From NCBI RefSeq assembly GCF_000377985.1, contig NZ_KB899042.1:248001-312000 (forward strand): a stretch of DNA of 64,000 nucleotides, in the 5' to 3' direction. Below, piece by piece: positions 1 to 8,392 of this stretch. The notes under the pieces are model-generated. The model had not been told where the DNA came from and did no database searches. It was given only the letters and a program-made list of their open reading frames with translations. The DNA comes from Sporolactobacillus vineae DSM 21990 = SL153. GTDB taxonomy: Bacteria > Bacillota > Bacilli > Bacillales > Sporolactobacillaceae. Position numbers and translations under genes: made by a program. Every line of letters starts with the position of its first letter. Within the stretch, counting starts at the first letter, position 1.

Positions 1-157
1 GAGAAAGCCACGTTGATTTATCAGGCTTATTCCAGTCCGGAAACTGCGGAAAGCGAACACTTAATCCTCTTTTTTCCAGCTCCTGGGAAAGCCACTCCTG
101 CCAGTGTCCTCCCGTACTCCCGGAAAAACCGTGCAAAATCAGAAAATCCGTCACCAT
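1..157 (-). CDS. RBBP9/YdeN-type serine hydrolase, 5' part only
   Basis: Reading leftwards from an ATG at 157, a frame stays open to the window edge and encodes 52 residues that begin MVTDFLILHGFSGS and continue with GGHWQEWLSQELEKRG and FPQFPDWNKPDKSTW. The LHGF-S-G-S-x-x-GHWQ-WL pattern and the following PxxPDWxxPxxxxW are characteristic of the RBBP9/YdeN family of small alpha/beta hydrolases, which are cytoplasmic serine hydrolases of mostly unknown substrate. The nucleophile elbow and the rest of the triad would lie beyond the window. A GAGGTG ribosome-binding site lies a few bases upstream of the ATG. Family assignment is fairly sure; the substrate cannot be inferred. Confidence 0.75.
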   Translation of the reverse strand, partial: MVTDFLILHGFSGSTGGHWQEWLSQELEKRGLSVRFPQFPDWNKPDKSTWLS

Positions 158-250
158 TCAGCACCTCATCTCAGGTTATCTGTTATTTAATCAATCTGAT
201 TACTTGGAATTTTAGATTATTATATCATAAATTTTCCGCTGTAAAAGATC

Positions 251-275
251 GGGGGTTCATCAATGATGAGCCCCC
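251..275 (-). terminator. Intrinsic terminator downstream of the YutG-like gene
   Basis: An 11-bp inverted repeat (one G-T wobble) with a 3-nt loop lies just past the stop codon of the leftward gene at 286-885. Read on the minus strand it is followed by a short T-containing stretch, consistent with a rho-independent terminator. Confidence 0.65.
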
Positions 276-285
276 TGCAATACAT

Positions 286-885
286 TTATTTTTTTGAAGA
301 CAAACGCCGCTCTTCTTCATCTCGTACGCGATGTGCCAGCCGACTCGAAGCATCTGCAGCGATACTGGCCACAAGGTCATCCAGAAATGTGTTGACACGT
401 CCGTGTTTGGCCAGATCCAGTTTTCCAATGATTTTCGGTTTGACTTTGTCCAGATAACCGAATGTGGTTGCCGCAATGCTGCCGAAACTCGAGACGGCGC
501 CAAGCGCAATTGTTTCATCAACGCCGAACAGCCCTTCATCCTGGTCGATAAGCGACTGAAGCGGTTCGCTCAGTTTCTTCTTTTCAGCAAGCCGGTCAAG
601 TTCGATGCCAACCAGAATGGCGTGCTGTAATTCACGCTTTGCCAGTACACCCTTCACGTTCTCCACACAAGTCTGAATAGTCAGACCGGGCATAAACGGC
701 CGCTGCAAATCGAAGACAAGTTCGGCAATGTCATCAATTTTTACACCGCGTTCCTTCAACTCGCGTTCCACAGCCGAAGCAATCGCTTTTGAAGTAACAC
801 GTTTCTTATTTGCTGAATAGAACGTGGCATCTTCCGGCAACCCGGGCGCATAAGTCATACTTTTCAAATATTGACGCTCATTCAT
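286..885 (-). CDS. Phosphatidylglycerophosphatase A-family protein (YutG-like)
   Basis: This 199-residue protein resembles B. subtilis YutG and the PgpA family, which dephosphorylates phosphatidylglycerophosphate in phospholipid synthesis. The stretch with VKIDDIAELVFDLQRPFMPGL, LVGIELDRLAEK, LQSLIDQDEGLFGVDETIALGAVSSFGSIAATTFGYLDKVK is typical of the YutG subgroup, which lacks the multiple membrane spans of E. coli PgpA. The start at 885 is chosen because a GGAAGGAGT site precedes it by about nine bases; an in-frame upstream extension to 987 has no ribosome-binding site. It stands alone and ends at a terminator. Enzymatic activity is inferred from family membership; some YutG proteins are uncharacterised. 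Confidence 0.75.
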   Translation of the reverse strand: MNERQYLKSMTYAPGLPEDATFYSANKKRVTSKAIASAVERELKERGVKIDDIAELVFDLQRPFMPGLTIQTCVENVKGVLAKRELQHAILVGIELDRLAEKKKLSEPLQSLIDQDEGLFGVDETIALGAVSSFGSIAATTFGYLDKVKPKIIGKLDLAKHGRVNTFLDDLVASIAADASSRLAHRVRDEEERRLSSKK

Positions 886-1345
886 TTTTCTGCGACTCCT
901 TCCAGAAACATCATACCCCATTGTAACATCGTACGATTTGTTTTTTTTATTCGCACCTGCGCAAAGCAAAAGCGTCCTGCTATTCATTTTATGTCGTACG
1001 AAAATACCTTATGATACAAATAAATGACCGGATGCGCCTATTTTCTGAGCGCGGATTTCTTGTCCGGCAGAGAGGCTATGGTGACAGCAAACAGCAGCAG
1101 GGGAAACATTCTCCGTAACCTGTTGTTCGTTCGTTTGCCGACTGAACCGGCCGTATCGTCATCATAGCGCAATTTCTGCCGGCCACGCAAGCCGTCCGGC
1201 CCGGATGGTTTCAGCTTTTCCCGTCCTTAATCACGTTACCGGTTTTTCCTCTCCTGTATAAAATTGTGCTCAGGCCGCAACCTAACTACAAAGTGCCTGA
1301 ATACGGCACGGACGCGATACTTTTACTGTCAGGAGGAACCACTCG
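886..1345. other. Gene-poor interval of about 460 bp
   Basis: This stretch separates two divergent genes and presumably holds both promoters. A TATAAA hexamer near 1256 could be a -10 for the rightward gene, but its -35 spacing is poor. On the minus strand 1214-1038 is an open frame of 58 codons ending in a hydrophobic segment, but it lacks an ATG, GTG or TTG start, so I do not call it a gene. No repeat or RNA structure stands out. Confidence 0.4.
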
Positions 1346-2038
1346 ATGATGCATACGATCGGACCGATGATGATTGAACTGAGTATCGGATTAATCGGGC
1401 TCATTCTATTAACGAAGGTGATGGGCAGAGCATCGATGTCTGAAGCCACGCCATTCGATTTTATCTCGATGATCGTCGTCGGTGATTTTGTGAGCGACGC
1501 CATTTATGACCCTGAAACGCACATTTTCAAAGTCCTTTTTGCCATCTTTTTCTGGGGCCTATTAATCTTCCTCGTTGATCTGATCACGCTGAAACTATAC
1601 CGGTCACGTAGTTTTTTTGAAAGTCAGCCGCTGCTGGTGATCAGTCAGGGCTGTATTGACCGGAAAGCACTGAAAAAAGCAAAGATGGATATGAATCACC
1701 TGCAGATGCTGCTGCGCGACCGGGAGATTTTCTCAATGAGAGAGGTCAGCTATGCCATACTGGAACCGAATGGAAAGATTTCTGTCATCAGAAATTCATC
1801 CTTTGAAAAAGTGTGCCGCGGTGATCTCAAATTAGATCCGCTCCACGTCTCGATGCCGATCACATTGATCAGTGATGGTGAGATTTTGGAAAACAATCTT
1901 GAGAAGGCAGGAAAATCCAGGCAATGGCTGATCAGCGAATTACACCGGCAGACTGCCGACAAACCGGATCAGATCATGCTTGCCGAGTGGACAGAAGAGA
2001 ACGGTCTTTACCTTCAGAAAATCCATTCCGGTTCCTGA
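1346..2038 (+). CDS. DUF421-family membrane protein (YetF/YdfR type)
   Basis: A 230-residue protein of the DUF421/YetF family. The first 90 residues contain three hydrophobic helices (LSIGLIGLILLTKVMG, DFISMIVVGDFVSDAIYD, VLFAIFFWGLLIFLVDLITLKL), and the remaining part is the soluble domain with the family signatures RSFFESQPLLVISQGCIDRKALKKAKMD, LLRDREIFSMREVSYAILEPNGKISV. An AGGAGG site nine bases before the ATG fixes the start. In Bacillus several paralogues exist, some sporulation-induced and linked to spore germination protein exchange; which one this is cannot be told. It is monocistronic, with a 7-bp hairpin (2049-2070) after the stop but no clear T-run. Confidence 0.8.
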   Translation: MMHTIGPMMIELSIGLIGLILLTKVMGRASMSEATPFDFISMIVVGDFVSDAIYDPETHIFKVLFAIFFWGLLIFLVDLITLKLYRSRSFFESQPLLVISQGCIDRKALKKAKMDMNHLQMLLRDREIFSMREVSYAILEPNGKISVIRNSSFEKVCRGDLKLDPLHVSMPITLISDGEILENNLEKAGKSRQWLISELHRQTADKPDQIMLAEWTEENGLYLQKIHSGS

Positions 2039-2109
2039 ACACCGGTTTCGGACCGAAAAGAAGCGGTCCGGTGATCCGGATCCGCTCGTTTACCGATACA
2101 ACATCTGAC

Positions 2110-2343
2110 TTATTTTTCGTCTTCTTTCTTTTCGCTCTCCAGTGTCTCTTCTTCAGTCTCTCCGGTTCTGATTTCCGGAATCGGAAAGCCCCAGAAATCA
2201 CGCCGTATCGGCTGCTGGCCGGAAACCGGATGGTGCGGATTGTGCGGCCGGTGCGGCTCCCGTTCGAAAACTACTTCATCCGCTTTGATGATTAATTTAT
2301 CGACATGTATCGTTCTTGGTTCCTTTTTTTTACCTTCTGACAT
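2110..2343 (-). CDS. Small acidic/His-rich conserved-type protein of unknown function
   Basis: A 77-residue protein that I do not recognise. It begins MSEGKKKEPRTIHVDKLIIKADEVVFERE, then has a His/Pro-rich centre (PHRPHNPHHP), a motif RRDFWGFPIPEI, and a strongly acidic tail (GETEEETLESEKKEDEK). A GGGAGGAG site 8 bases before the ATG at 2343 supports translation. It lies downstream of fabI in the same orientation, but a strong terminator at 2463-2488 separates them, so it probably has its own promoter. The position next to fabI corresponds to a spore coat gene region (cotO) in B. subtilis; whether this is a coat protein is speculation. Confidence 0.6.
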   Translation of the reverse strand: MSEGKKKEPRTIHVDKLIIKADEVVFEREPHRPHNPHHPVSGQQPIRRDFWGFPIPEIRTGETEEETLESEKKEDEK

Positions 2344-2462
2344 GTTGATCTCCTCCCGGATTAGTCTCGAAGACACTATATGCAAAAAGATGCCTTTCGG
2401 TGAATCAAGACAAGCCGGTGAACAAATAGTTGAATCAGCTGCGGGAATCCGGTTTCCAGGCA

Positions 2463-2488
2463 GAAAAAAAGCCCTGCGGCAGCAGGGC
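2463..2488 (-). terminator. Intrinsic terminator after fabI
   Basis: On the minus strand a perfect 7-bp GC-rich stem (GCCCTGC/GCAGGGC) with a 4-nt loop is followed by seven T residues, just after the fabI stop codon. Confidence 0.9.
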
Positions 2489-2504
2489 ATCTGCATACAG
2501 AAGA

Positions 2505-3281
2505 TCAGATACTGATAATATTGAACCCCGCATCGACATGAAGGGTTTCTCCGGTAATATTCCGGGACAGATCGCTGAACAGAAACAGCGCTGCATTTCC
2601 GACATCTTCGGGACTGATCGAACGATGCAGCGGCGCCTTCTCCTCAATGAGGGAACGGACACTGTTGAAATCAGAAATACCTTTTGCCGAGAGTGTCCGG
2701 ACAGGTCCGGCCGAAATCGCGTTAACCCGGATGTCGTTCTTTCCGAGATCATTTGCCAGGTATTTAACGCTCGCGTCGAGACTGGCTTTGGCAACACCCA
2801 TGACATTGTAATTCTTGACCACGCGCTCACCGCCAAGATACGTCATCGTCACGACACTGCCCCCGTCAGTCATCAGGCCCTTTGCTGCTTTAAGCACTGC
2901 GGTCAGCGAATAAGCACTGACATTCTGGGCAAGCAGGAAGCCGTCGCGCGTCGTGTTCATATAATCCCCATCGAGTTCCTCCTTCTTGGCAAAAGCAATA
3001 CAATGTGCCAATCCGTTAATCGTCCCGACATCCGTTTTAATCTTATCAAAAGTTGAAGCAATCTCTTCATCACTGGTGACATCGCATGGATAGAACAGAC
3101 TGTCTTTTCCGTTGAGCGTTGCTGCCAGTTTCTCGACAGATTCCCTGAACCTTTCATTATTATATGTAAATATGATGCGGGCGCCGGCCCGGTCCAGAGC
3201 CTGTGCAATCCCCCAGGCGATGCTGCGCCTGTTTGCGACGCCCATAACCACGTATGTACGCCCTTCCAATGTCAATTCCAT
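2505..3281 (-). CDS. fabI: Enoyl-[acyl-carrier-protein] reductase FabI
   Basis: A 258-residue NADH-type enoyl-ACP reductase, catalysing the last step of each fatty-acid elongation cycle. It carries the FabI-specific Rossmann signature VMGVANRRSIAWGIAQ instead of TGxxxGIG, and the catalytic Tyr148, Tyr158 and Lys165 in TMTYLGGERVVKNYNVMGVAK, matching the Y-x9-Y-x6-K arrangement of FabI. The C-terminus NITGETLHVDAGFNI is also typical. Length is normal. An AGGGGG ribosome-binding site precedes the ATG. A second, FabL-type enoyl reductase lies at 56413-57168. In B. subtilis fabI is under FapR control; I see no convincing FapR site here, only a TATAAT at 3320-3325 with weak -35 spacing. Confidence 0.95.
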   Translation of the reverse strand: MELTLEGRTYVVMGVANRRSIAWGIAQALDRAGARIIFTYNNERFRESVEKLAATLNGKDSLFYPCDVTSDEEIASTFDKIKTDVGTINGLAHCIAFAKKEELDGDYMNTTRDGFLLAQNVSAYSLTAVLKAAKGLMTDGGSVVTMTYLGGERVVKNYNVMGVAKASLDASVKYLANDLGKNDIRVNAISAGPVRTLSAKGISDFNSVRSLIEEKAPLHRSISPEDVGNAALFLFSDLSRNITGETLHVDAGFNIISI

Positions 3282-3572
3282 AATCAGAACCCCCTGATCA
3301 GCTTTTCATTCCATCGGTTATTATACCATAAACGAAATCCGTGCACCCCCGCGGAGACAGCCTCCGGAGATGTCTTGCCGGTTTCAGGGAATCCTGCTGA
3401 AAGATGCAGGTTGCAGGAGTGACAGACGAATGATTATAACAACTTGAAAGATAATGGTAAAAAAATCATACGGGAATGGCTGTATCTTTTTTAACCGCAT
3501 TAAGCTATGATTATTTAGGTTATGTTTTTGTGTGATACGGAACGATAATGAACGTAAAGGATTGGCTTGTCG

Positions 3573-4736
3573 ATGAACAGAGAATCACTCAATAAAATAG
3601 ATGTGACCATGCTTTTTATTATCGCCCTCTTCGCCTGCATCAGCTGTATTGCACTTTACAATGTACCGCCAACCGGATCTGCCGGCCGTTTTCACTATGT
3701 CCAGCTGCAGCTGATCTGGTATCTCATCAGCGGTGCAGTCATGGTCGGTGTGATGGCGCTCGGTTATGACCGTCTGAAACAGATGCACTGGATTTTCTAT
3801 AGCATCGGTTTCGTTCTGCTCGCCGGGTTGCTGCTTGCTAAGAAGGGCTTTCCTGTGCCGATGGCGATACAGCTGAACGGTGCATGGAGCTGGTATCGTT
3901 TCCCGGGTGGCAACCTGCAGCCGTCGGAATTTATGAAACTTTTTCTAATCGTATCGCTGGCAGCGGTTGTTGATAAACATCATGAACTCTACCCGATCAA
4001 GGGCATGCATGAAGATTTGCTGCTGCTGGGGAAAATTGCGCTTGTGTCCCTGCCCCCATTAATGCTCGTCTTTGCCCAGCCGGATCTGGGGTCGGCACTG
4101 GTTATTTTCAGCATCATATTCGCGATCATCGTGGTCAGCGGCATTAACTGGAAGCTGATCACCGGAATGGTCACCGCGATGATTGCCGGACTTGTCTTTC
4201 TGGTCGTCAGCTGGTTTAAATTCCCGTTTATTATCAATATCGTGCTCCAGGCTCACCAGCGTGACCGGTTTATTGCCTGGGCCAGTCCCTATCAGTATCA
4301 GAACCAGGAAGGCTATCAGCTGGTTCAGTCGCTGAATGCGATCGGATCAGGACAGTTTTTCAATCATTCATTTAATTCATCGATCTCACTGCCTGAATCG
4401 TACGCAGACTTTATCTTTTCCGTCATTGGCGGCACGTTCGGCTTTGTCGGTTCGGTTATTGTGATCCTGCTGTTCTTTCTCCTCATTTCACGGATCGTCC
4501 GGACAGCGACCGGTACACATGACGCATTCGGTACCTATATCTGTACAGGTGTCATCGGTATGATTATGTTTCAGGTATTCGAAAATATCGGCATGACCAT
4601 TCAAGTCATGCCGATTACCGGGATCACGCTGCCGTTTCTCAGTTATGGCGGCAGCTCGCTGCTTTCGATGATGACCAGTATCGGACTTGTCCAAAGTATC
4701 CGCATGCAGTCGCAGAACATGATGTTCGGGGATTGA
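3573..4736 (+). CDS. rodA: RodA/FtsW/SpoVE (SEDS) family peptidoglycan polymerase
   Basis: A polytopic protein of about 387 residues with roughly ten membrane helices. SEDS signatures are clear: the loop NLQPSEFMKLFLIVSLA, the FAQPDLGSALVI motif, the extracellular loop QLVQSLNAIGSGQFF, the SYADFIFSVIGGTFGF block, and the C-terminal GMTIQVMPITGITLPFLSYGGSSLL. SEDS proteins are membrane glycosyltransferases that polymerise peptidoglycan from lipid II with a partner class B PBP. The sequence seems closest to the RodA (cell elongation) branch, but FtsW and SpoVE cannot be fully excluded. The ATG at 3573 is 11 bases from AAAGGA; a TTG at 3567 is an alternative. The gene is monocistronic and convergent with the pseudouridine synthase. 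Confidence 0.85.
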   Translation: MNRESLNKIDVTMLFIIALFACISCIALYNVPPTGSAGRFHYVQLQLIWYLISGAVMVGVMALGYDRLKQMHWIFYSIGFVLLAGLLLAKKGFPVPMAIQLNGAWSWYRFPGGNLQPSEFMKLFLIVSLAAVVDKHHELYPIKGMHEDLLLLGKIALVSLPPLMLVFAQPDLGSALVIFSIIFAIIVVSGINWKLITGMVTAMIAGLVFLVVSWFKFPFIINIVLQAHQRDRFIAWASPYQYQNQEGYQLVQSLNAIGSGQFFNHSFNSSISLPESYADFIFSVIGGTFGFVGSVIVILLFFLLISRIVRTATGTHDAFGTYICTGVIGMIMFQVFENIGMTIQVMPITGITLPFLSYGGSSLLSMMTSIGLVQSIRMQSQNMMFGD

Positions 4737-4754
4737 AAAAGTCCGGATAACCGG

Positions 4755-5678
4755 TTAAATTTGATCCAGGGATACAGGAACACCGACCAGCTGTGCCATA
4801 TCCGCAGGAAGCGGTGCATGGAGATGGAAGAGCTGTCCCGTAAACGGGTGAGTAAACACAAGTTCGAAGCTGTGCAGTGCCTGACGGGTCAGCTGGTCCG
4901 TCGGTCCTCCGTAAAGATCGTCGCCCAGCAGCGGATGTCCCTGAGATGAGAAATGAACACGGATCTGATGCGTCCGTCCGGTCATCAGCCGGACAGCGAC
5001 AAGCGTCCGGCTGGTGTATCGTTTAAGCACTTTGTACTCGGTTATCGACCGTCTCCCATCCAGCCAGTCTACTTTTCGCTCAATCGCACTTCCCTCTTTC
5101 CGGCCGATCGGTGCATCGATCATGCCTTTATCGGGACTGATCACCCCGGCTGCCAGGGCAAGATATCTGCGCCGGATCTGTTTCTGTTTCTGCATTTTGA
5201 AGAAGCGTTCATGACTGAACCGGTTTTTGGCGACCAGCATCAGACCGGAAGTATTACGGTCCAGCCGGTTCACAATATGTACGGTTGATGCCAGATTTTC
5301 TTGTTCAAAATAGTACAGCAGGCCATTAGCCAGTGTTCCTGAAGGATACTGATGTGAGGGAATGACCGGAATCCCGGCCTGTTTATTGACGACGACAAGT
5401 GATTCATCCTCGTACACAATATTCAGCGGCACGGGCTCGCTGACCAGAAAATCACTGTGTTCCTCCGGCGGCATAATGAGCCGCAGCTCCTGCCCCCCGT
5501 GAAGCACGCAGCGAACCGTCTGTTCCCGCCCGTCGACAAGCATTTTGCCGCCTTTATACTTTATGGCAGATAAAGTGCGGTGGGAAAGGTGAAGTTCCTT
5601 ACGTAAATAATCACGGAGAAGTTCTCCCTCTTGCGCGGCACCGATCCGCCTGACCAATTGAAAACATTTTTTCTCCAT
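4755..5678 (-). CDS. RluA-family pseudouridine synthase (YjbO-like)
   Basis: A 307-residue RNA pseudouridine synthase of the RluA/RluD family. An N-terminal S4-like region (residues about 15-75: LLRDYLRKELHLSHRTLSAIKYKGGKMLVDG) precedes the catalytic domain, in which HIVNRLDRNTSGLMLVAKN contains the catalytic aspartate of the RLD motif; RLMTGRTHQIRVHFSSQGHPLLGDDLYGG is the conserved binding motif. It pseudouridylates rRNA or tRNA; the exact target uridine is unknown. B. subtilis yjbO lies next to the NAD kinase gene, and the same pairing occurs here: nadK sits directly upstream in the same orientation with a gap under 70 bp, so they probably form an operon. Confidence 0.85.
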   Translation of the reverse strand: MEKKCFQLVRRIGAAQEGELLRDYLRKELHLSHRTLSAIKYKGGKMLVDGREQTVRCVLHGGQELRLIMPPEEHSDFLVSEPVPLNIVYEDESLVVVNKQAGIPVIPSHQYPSGTLANGLLYYFEQENLASTVHIVNRLDRNTSGLMLVAKNRFSHERFFKMQKQKQIRRRYLALAAGVISPDKGMIDAPIGRKEGSAIERKVDWLDGRRSITEYKVLKRYTSRTLVAVRLMTGRTHQIRVHFSSQGHPLLGDDLYGGPTDQLTRQALHSFELVFTHPFTGQLFHLHAPLPADMAQLVGVPVSLDQI

Positions 5679-5746
5679 AAGTCCTGTCCTGTTTCCTGAA
5701 TGATTGCCTTGTCATCCGATTTTTTTCCGATAAAATACTCGCACTT

Positions 5747-6595
5747 TTAGCCGATAAAAGCATCACGAACACGCCGCCAGAAGGGCAACGGGCGAAATCT
5801 GGCAAAACGGATTTTTTCAGTCGCCACGCAGCACTCCATCTGTTTGACATCGGCGTGGAGCGTTGAGAGATGGTCTACCGTCACATTAAAGCGATCATCG
5901 TTCACCGGTCTGACCTGGCAGTGATGGTGCCGTGGAAGAATCAGCGGGGAACCGATGGTACGGAACACACGATTATTGATTGAGGCAATTTCCGTCAGCT
6001 GCACGGTTGGGAGTGACGGATGGATAATTGCCCCCGAAAGCCCCTTATTGTACGCCGTGGATCCGGTAGGCGTCGAAAAGCAAAGACCGTCTCCCCGGAA
6101 ACTTTCAAACTTTTCCCCCCGGATCAGGACATCGGCCACCAGCAAACCCTCACCACTGCGGATCGTGCACTCATTGAGTGCCAGATAGGAACGCACGCGA
6201 TCCTGATGCTTGTAACTGATCCGGACATTGAGCAGCGGATATGCGACAATGTTACACTGTTTCGACGTGACTGAAGCCGTCAGATCGTCCACCTCATCTG
6301 CCGTCCAGTCCGCATAAAAGCCCAGATGTCCTGTATGTACACCGACAAATGCCGTTTGACCAAGGCAATAGAAATATTTATGGAATGCCTGCAACAGGGT
6401 TCCGTCCCCGCCGACAGAGATCACGAGATCCGGACGCCCCTTGTCCAGATAAACCATATTCTTCGCTGTCAGTTCCCCGATGATCCGATCTTTCAACTCA
6501 TTGGAGAATGCGTCCCCCCTGGTTTCCACCGCAAAAGATCTGAGACTGCCTGCCGGAATTCCATCAGTCACTGTCGTTTCAGATGAATCATTCAC
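5747..6595 (-). CDS. nadK: NAD kinase
   Basis: A 282-residue ATP-NAD kinase that makes NADP from NAD. The signature GGDGT motif ([16 protein letters not shown]) is near residue 62, followed by [52 protein letters not shown], all diagnostic of NadK. The GTG at 6595 is chosen because AAAGGAG lies ten bases upstream; a GTG at 6616 would overlap that site. The first roughly 20 residues before FAVETRGD are an unusual leader compared with Bacillus NadK, which normally starts almost directly at that segment, so a later start remains possible. It is divergent from the CYTH gene and probably cotranscribed with the downstream pseudouridine synthase. Confidence 0.92.
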   Translation of the reverse strand: MNDSSETTVTDGIPAGSLRSFAVETRGDAFSNELKDRIIGELTAKNMVYLDKGRPDLVISVGGDGTLLQAFHKYFYCLGQTAFVGVHTGHLGFYADWTADEVDDLTASVTSKQCNIVAYPLLNVRISYKHQDRVRSYLALNECTIRSGEGLLVADVLIRGEKFESFRGDGLCFSTPTGSTAYNKGLSGAIIHPSLPTVQLTEIASINNRVFRTIGSPLILPRHHHCQVRPVNDDRFNVTVDHLSTLHADVKQMECCVATEKIRFARFRPLPFWRRVRDAFIG

Positions 6596-6705
6596 TCCGG
6601 ATGTTTCTCCTTTCACTCGATGATTCCTTTCCCGCTTCCATTTTTCCGGTGGTCGAGGATACCGTCTCAGGCAGCCTGATATTGCTCATTGTGCACTGCC
6701 ATTTG

Positions 6706-6734
6706 TTGTTTCTTTATCACTATTATGTCATAAT
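6706..6734 (+). promoter_or_regulatory. Probable SigA promoter for the CYTH-transglycosylase genes
   Basis: TTGTTT (6706-6711) and CATAAT (6729-6734) are separated by 17 bases, 64 bases before the ATG at 6799. Confidence 0.45.
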
Positions 6735-6798
6735 TTATAGGAAGTTACGAGGTCTTCATGAATTTCTGCAGGTAAGCTGACGGAACAGGAGAATTCGA

Positions 6799-7392
6799 AT
6801 GTCGCAGAAGTTTGAAATTGAATTTAAAAACATGCTGGAAGAGACGGAATTTAACACGCTCTGTCTGAAATTTGACCGCGACGAATCTACTTTTTTCAAA
6901 CAAACAAATGATTATTTTGATACACCGACGTTTGCGCTGAAGAATGCCCATGCGGCGCTGAGAATCCGCCACCTGAGCGGGGAACATGATTTTACATTAA
7001 AGCAGCCGCGTAACGGTATTATTCTTGAAACGCATCAGCAGCTGTCCGATCAGGAAAGCAGCGATCTGATCCACTATGGTGTGATGCCGGAAGGAGCGCT
7101 GGAGAAGGCTATTGATCAAATGGGCATCAATGTCGACCAGTTGATTCATGTCGGCGAATTAATCACGAAGCGAACGGAGTTTCCTTATAAACAGGGAGAA
7201 TTGTTTTTCGACCGGAGTGCCTACCTGGGTATTCAGGATTTTGAACTGGAATATGAAGCAGAGGAGCAGGAACAGGGCAAACAGATCTTTCTGTCCCTGT
7301 TGTCTGAATTTCACATTCCCCGCCGCAAATCAAAGAGTAAAATGATGCGGCTGTATGAGCACCTCGACGAAAGGAGGAAGACAGACGAATGA
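6799..7392 (+). CDS. yjbK: CYTH domain protein (YjbK-like)
   Basis: A 197-residue CYTH-superfamily protein. The defining ExExK motif is present near the N-terminus (FEIEFKNML), followed by [21 protein letters not shown] and DFTLKQP, and the acidic closing strand [13 protein letters not shown] enzymes form a beta-tunnel that binds triphosphates and metal; bacterial members include triphosphatases and adenylate cyclases, so the substrate here is open. A CAGGAG site precedes the ATG. The stop codon overlaps the start of the following lytic transglycosylase gene (ATGA), implying translational coupling. In B. subtilis the related yjbK lies in the same yjbI-yjbO neighbourhood, where a small alarmone synthetase gene (yjbM) is also found; that gene is absent here. 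Confidence 0.85.
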   Translation: MSQKFEIEFKNMLEETEFNTLCLKFDRDESTFFKQTNDYFDTPTFALKNAHAALRIRHLSGEHDFTLKQPRNGIILETHQQLSDQESSDLIHYGVMPEGALEKAIDQMGINVDQLIHVGELITKRTEFPYKQGELFFDRSAYLGIQDFELEYEAEEQEQGKQIFLSLLSEFHIPRRKSKSKMMRLYEHLDERRKTDE

Positions 7393-8111
7393 CCGTTGAT
7401 CCTGCAACTCTGTCGCAATGGCTTGCTCTTTCTGCTTTTGACAGCACAGACAATCAGGGAAGCATTTTCTCTGCAGCAGGAATGCAAAGCGATAATCCCT
7501 TTTCTGACCTTCTCAGTCTGGTACTGACGGCACAAGGGGTGAACCGTCTAGCCTTGCCTTCTTCCTCAGCCGGAACGACTGATTCCGGAAACAGCACAGA
7601 CAGCCTCTGGAACCAGCTGTCCGCTCTGACGGTACCGAACCCGGCGGGCAGCACCCTGACCGGTTCCCGTTCGTCTGAAGCACTTCAGCCGTCAAATGCT
7701 GTACACTCGGAATCAGAGAATAAGGCGTCCGGATATGGACCGTTGATTCAGTCGGCCGGGAAGAAGTATCATGTCGACCCGGAACTGATTTCTGCCGTAA
7801 TCGCTGCTGAATCCGGCGGGAACGCCTCTGCGGTGAGTCCGGCCGGCGCACTTGGCCTGATGCAATTAATGCCGTCGACAGCATCCGGTCTCGGTGTAGC
7901 CAACGCGCTCGATCCGGCTCAGAATATTGACGGCGGCACGAAATATCTCAGCCGGCTGCTGAAACGATACGGCGGAAGAACCGACCTGGCGCTTGCGGCA
8001 TATAATGCCGGTTCCGGAAATGTAGAGAAATACGGCGGTATTCCGCCTTTTCCTGAAACACATGCCTACGTCAGCCGGATCATGGACCATATCAGCCATG
8101 CCGCAATCTGA
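7389..8111 (+). CDS. yjbJ: Lytic transglycosylase, SLT domain (YjbJ-like)
   Basis: A 240-residue protein with a C-terminal SLT (goose-lysozyme-like) domain from about residue 118. The catalytic glutamate is Glu141 in [32 protein letters not shown], followed by [21 protein letters not shown] and [21 protein letters not shown]. Such enzymes cleave peptidoglycan between MurNAc and GlcNAc with formation of an anhydro product. The first 115 residues are low-complexity, Ser/Thr/Gly-rich and carry no obvious signal peptide, as in B. subtilis YjbJ. It overlaps the CYTH gene by four bases and is followed by a small membrane-protein gene, so the three appear to form one operon ending at the terminator at 8314. 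Confidence 0.88.
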   Translation: MTVDPATLSQWLALSAFDSTDNQGSIFSAAGMQSDNPFSDLLSLVLTAQGVNRLALPSSSAGTTDSGNSTDSLWNQLSALTVPNPAGSTLTGSRSSEALQPSNAVHSESENKASGYGPLIQSAGKKYHVDPELISAVIAAESGGNASAVSPAGALGLMQLMPSTASGLGVANALDPAQNIDGGTKYLSRLLKRYGGRTDLALAAYNAGSGNVEKYGGIPPFPETHAYVSRIMDHISHAAI

Positions 8112-8128
8112 ATCAGGGAGTGAGTATA

Positions 8129-8302
8129 ATGAATGAAGAGCCGCTAAACCGGATTGAAAAGAAACTGGACGCTCTTGATCAGCGACTTGAGAAACTGGAA
8201 TCTGCCGATCACGATCACCGGTCACTGTTCGGGCCTAATGTCTGGGTACTCGTCCCGGTCGTTGCGATCATTATGTGGGGCCTTAAGGGCATTCTTTCAT
8301 AA
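8129..8302 (+). CDS. Small coiled-coil, single-span membrane protein
   Basis: A 57-residue protein: residues 1-30 (NEEPLNRIEKKLDALDQRLEKLESADHDHRS) form a heptad-like coiled coil and residues about 36-55 (NVWVLVPVVAIIMWGLKGIL) a single membrane helix near the C-terminus. ATG at 8129 is eight bases after AGGGAG; a GTG at 8120 would fall inside the ribosome-binding site. It is the last gene of the CYTH-transglycosylase operon, immediately before a strong terminator. I do not recognise a named family; tail-anchored coiled-coil proteins of this size often act as scaffolds, but no function can be assigned. Confidence 0.6.
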   Translation: MNEEPLNRIEKKLDALDQRLEKLESADHDHRSLFGPNVWVLVPVVAIIMWGLKGILS

Positions 8303-8313
8303 TCGATAAAGGA

Positions 8314-8358
8314 AACAGAGGCAGGGAATCATCGAATGATTCCCTGCCTCTGTTTTTT
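8314..8358 (+). terminator. Strong intrinsic terminator of the yjbK operon
   Basis: A 19-bp perfect inverted repeat (8314-8332 with 8336-8354) with a 3-nt loop, followed by a T-run. On the minus strand it could also stop the convergent peptidase gene. Confidence 0.92.
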
Positions 8359-8392
8359 CTCTCATAGTCATGAATGGATCACTGTTGTTCAT

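Noticed and set aside
13-297. Rightward ORF at the left edge
   Set aside because: It is antisense to the hydrolase fragment, which has clear family motifs, and runs into the terminator.
886-987. N-terminal extension of the YutG-like protein
   Set aside because: A strong ribosome-binding site sits inside it, just before the ATG at 885.
1038-1214. Minus-strand open frame with a hydrophobic end
   Set aside because: It has only a CTG start and a stop a few codons upstream; the ribosome-binding context is weak.
2049-2070. Terminator after the DUF421 gene
   Set aside because: A 7-bp stem exists, but there is no T-run, so I do not call it a terminator.
2430-3056. Rightward 208-codon ORF opposite fabI
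   Set aside because: Antisense shadow of a typical FabI; no start site or domain.
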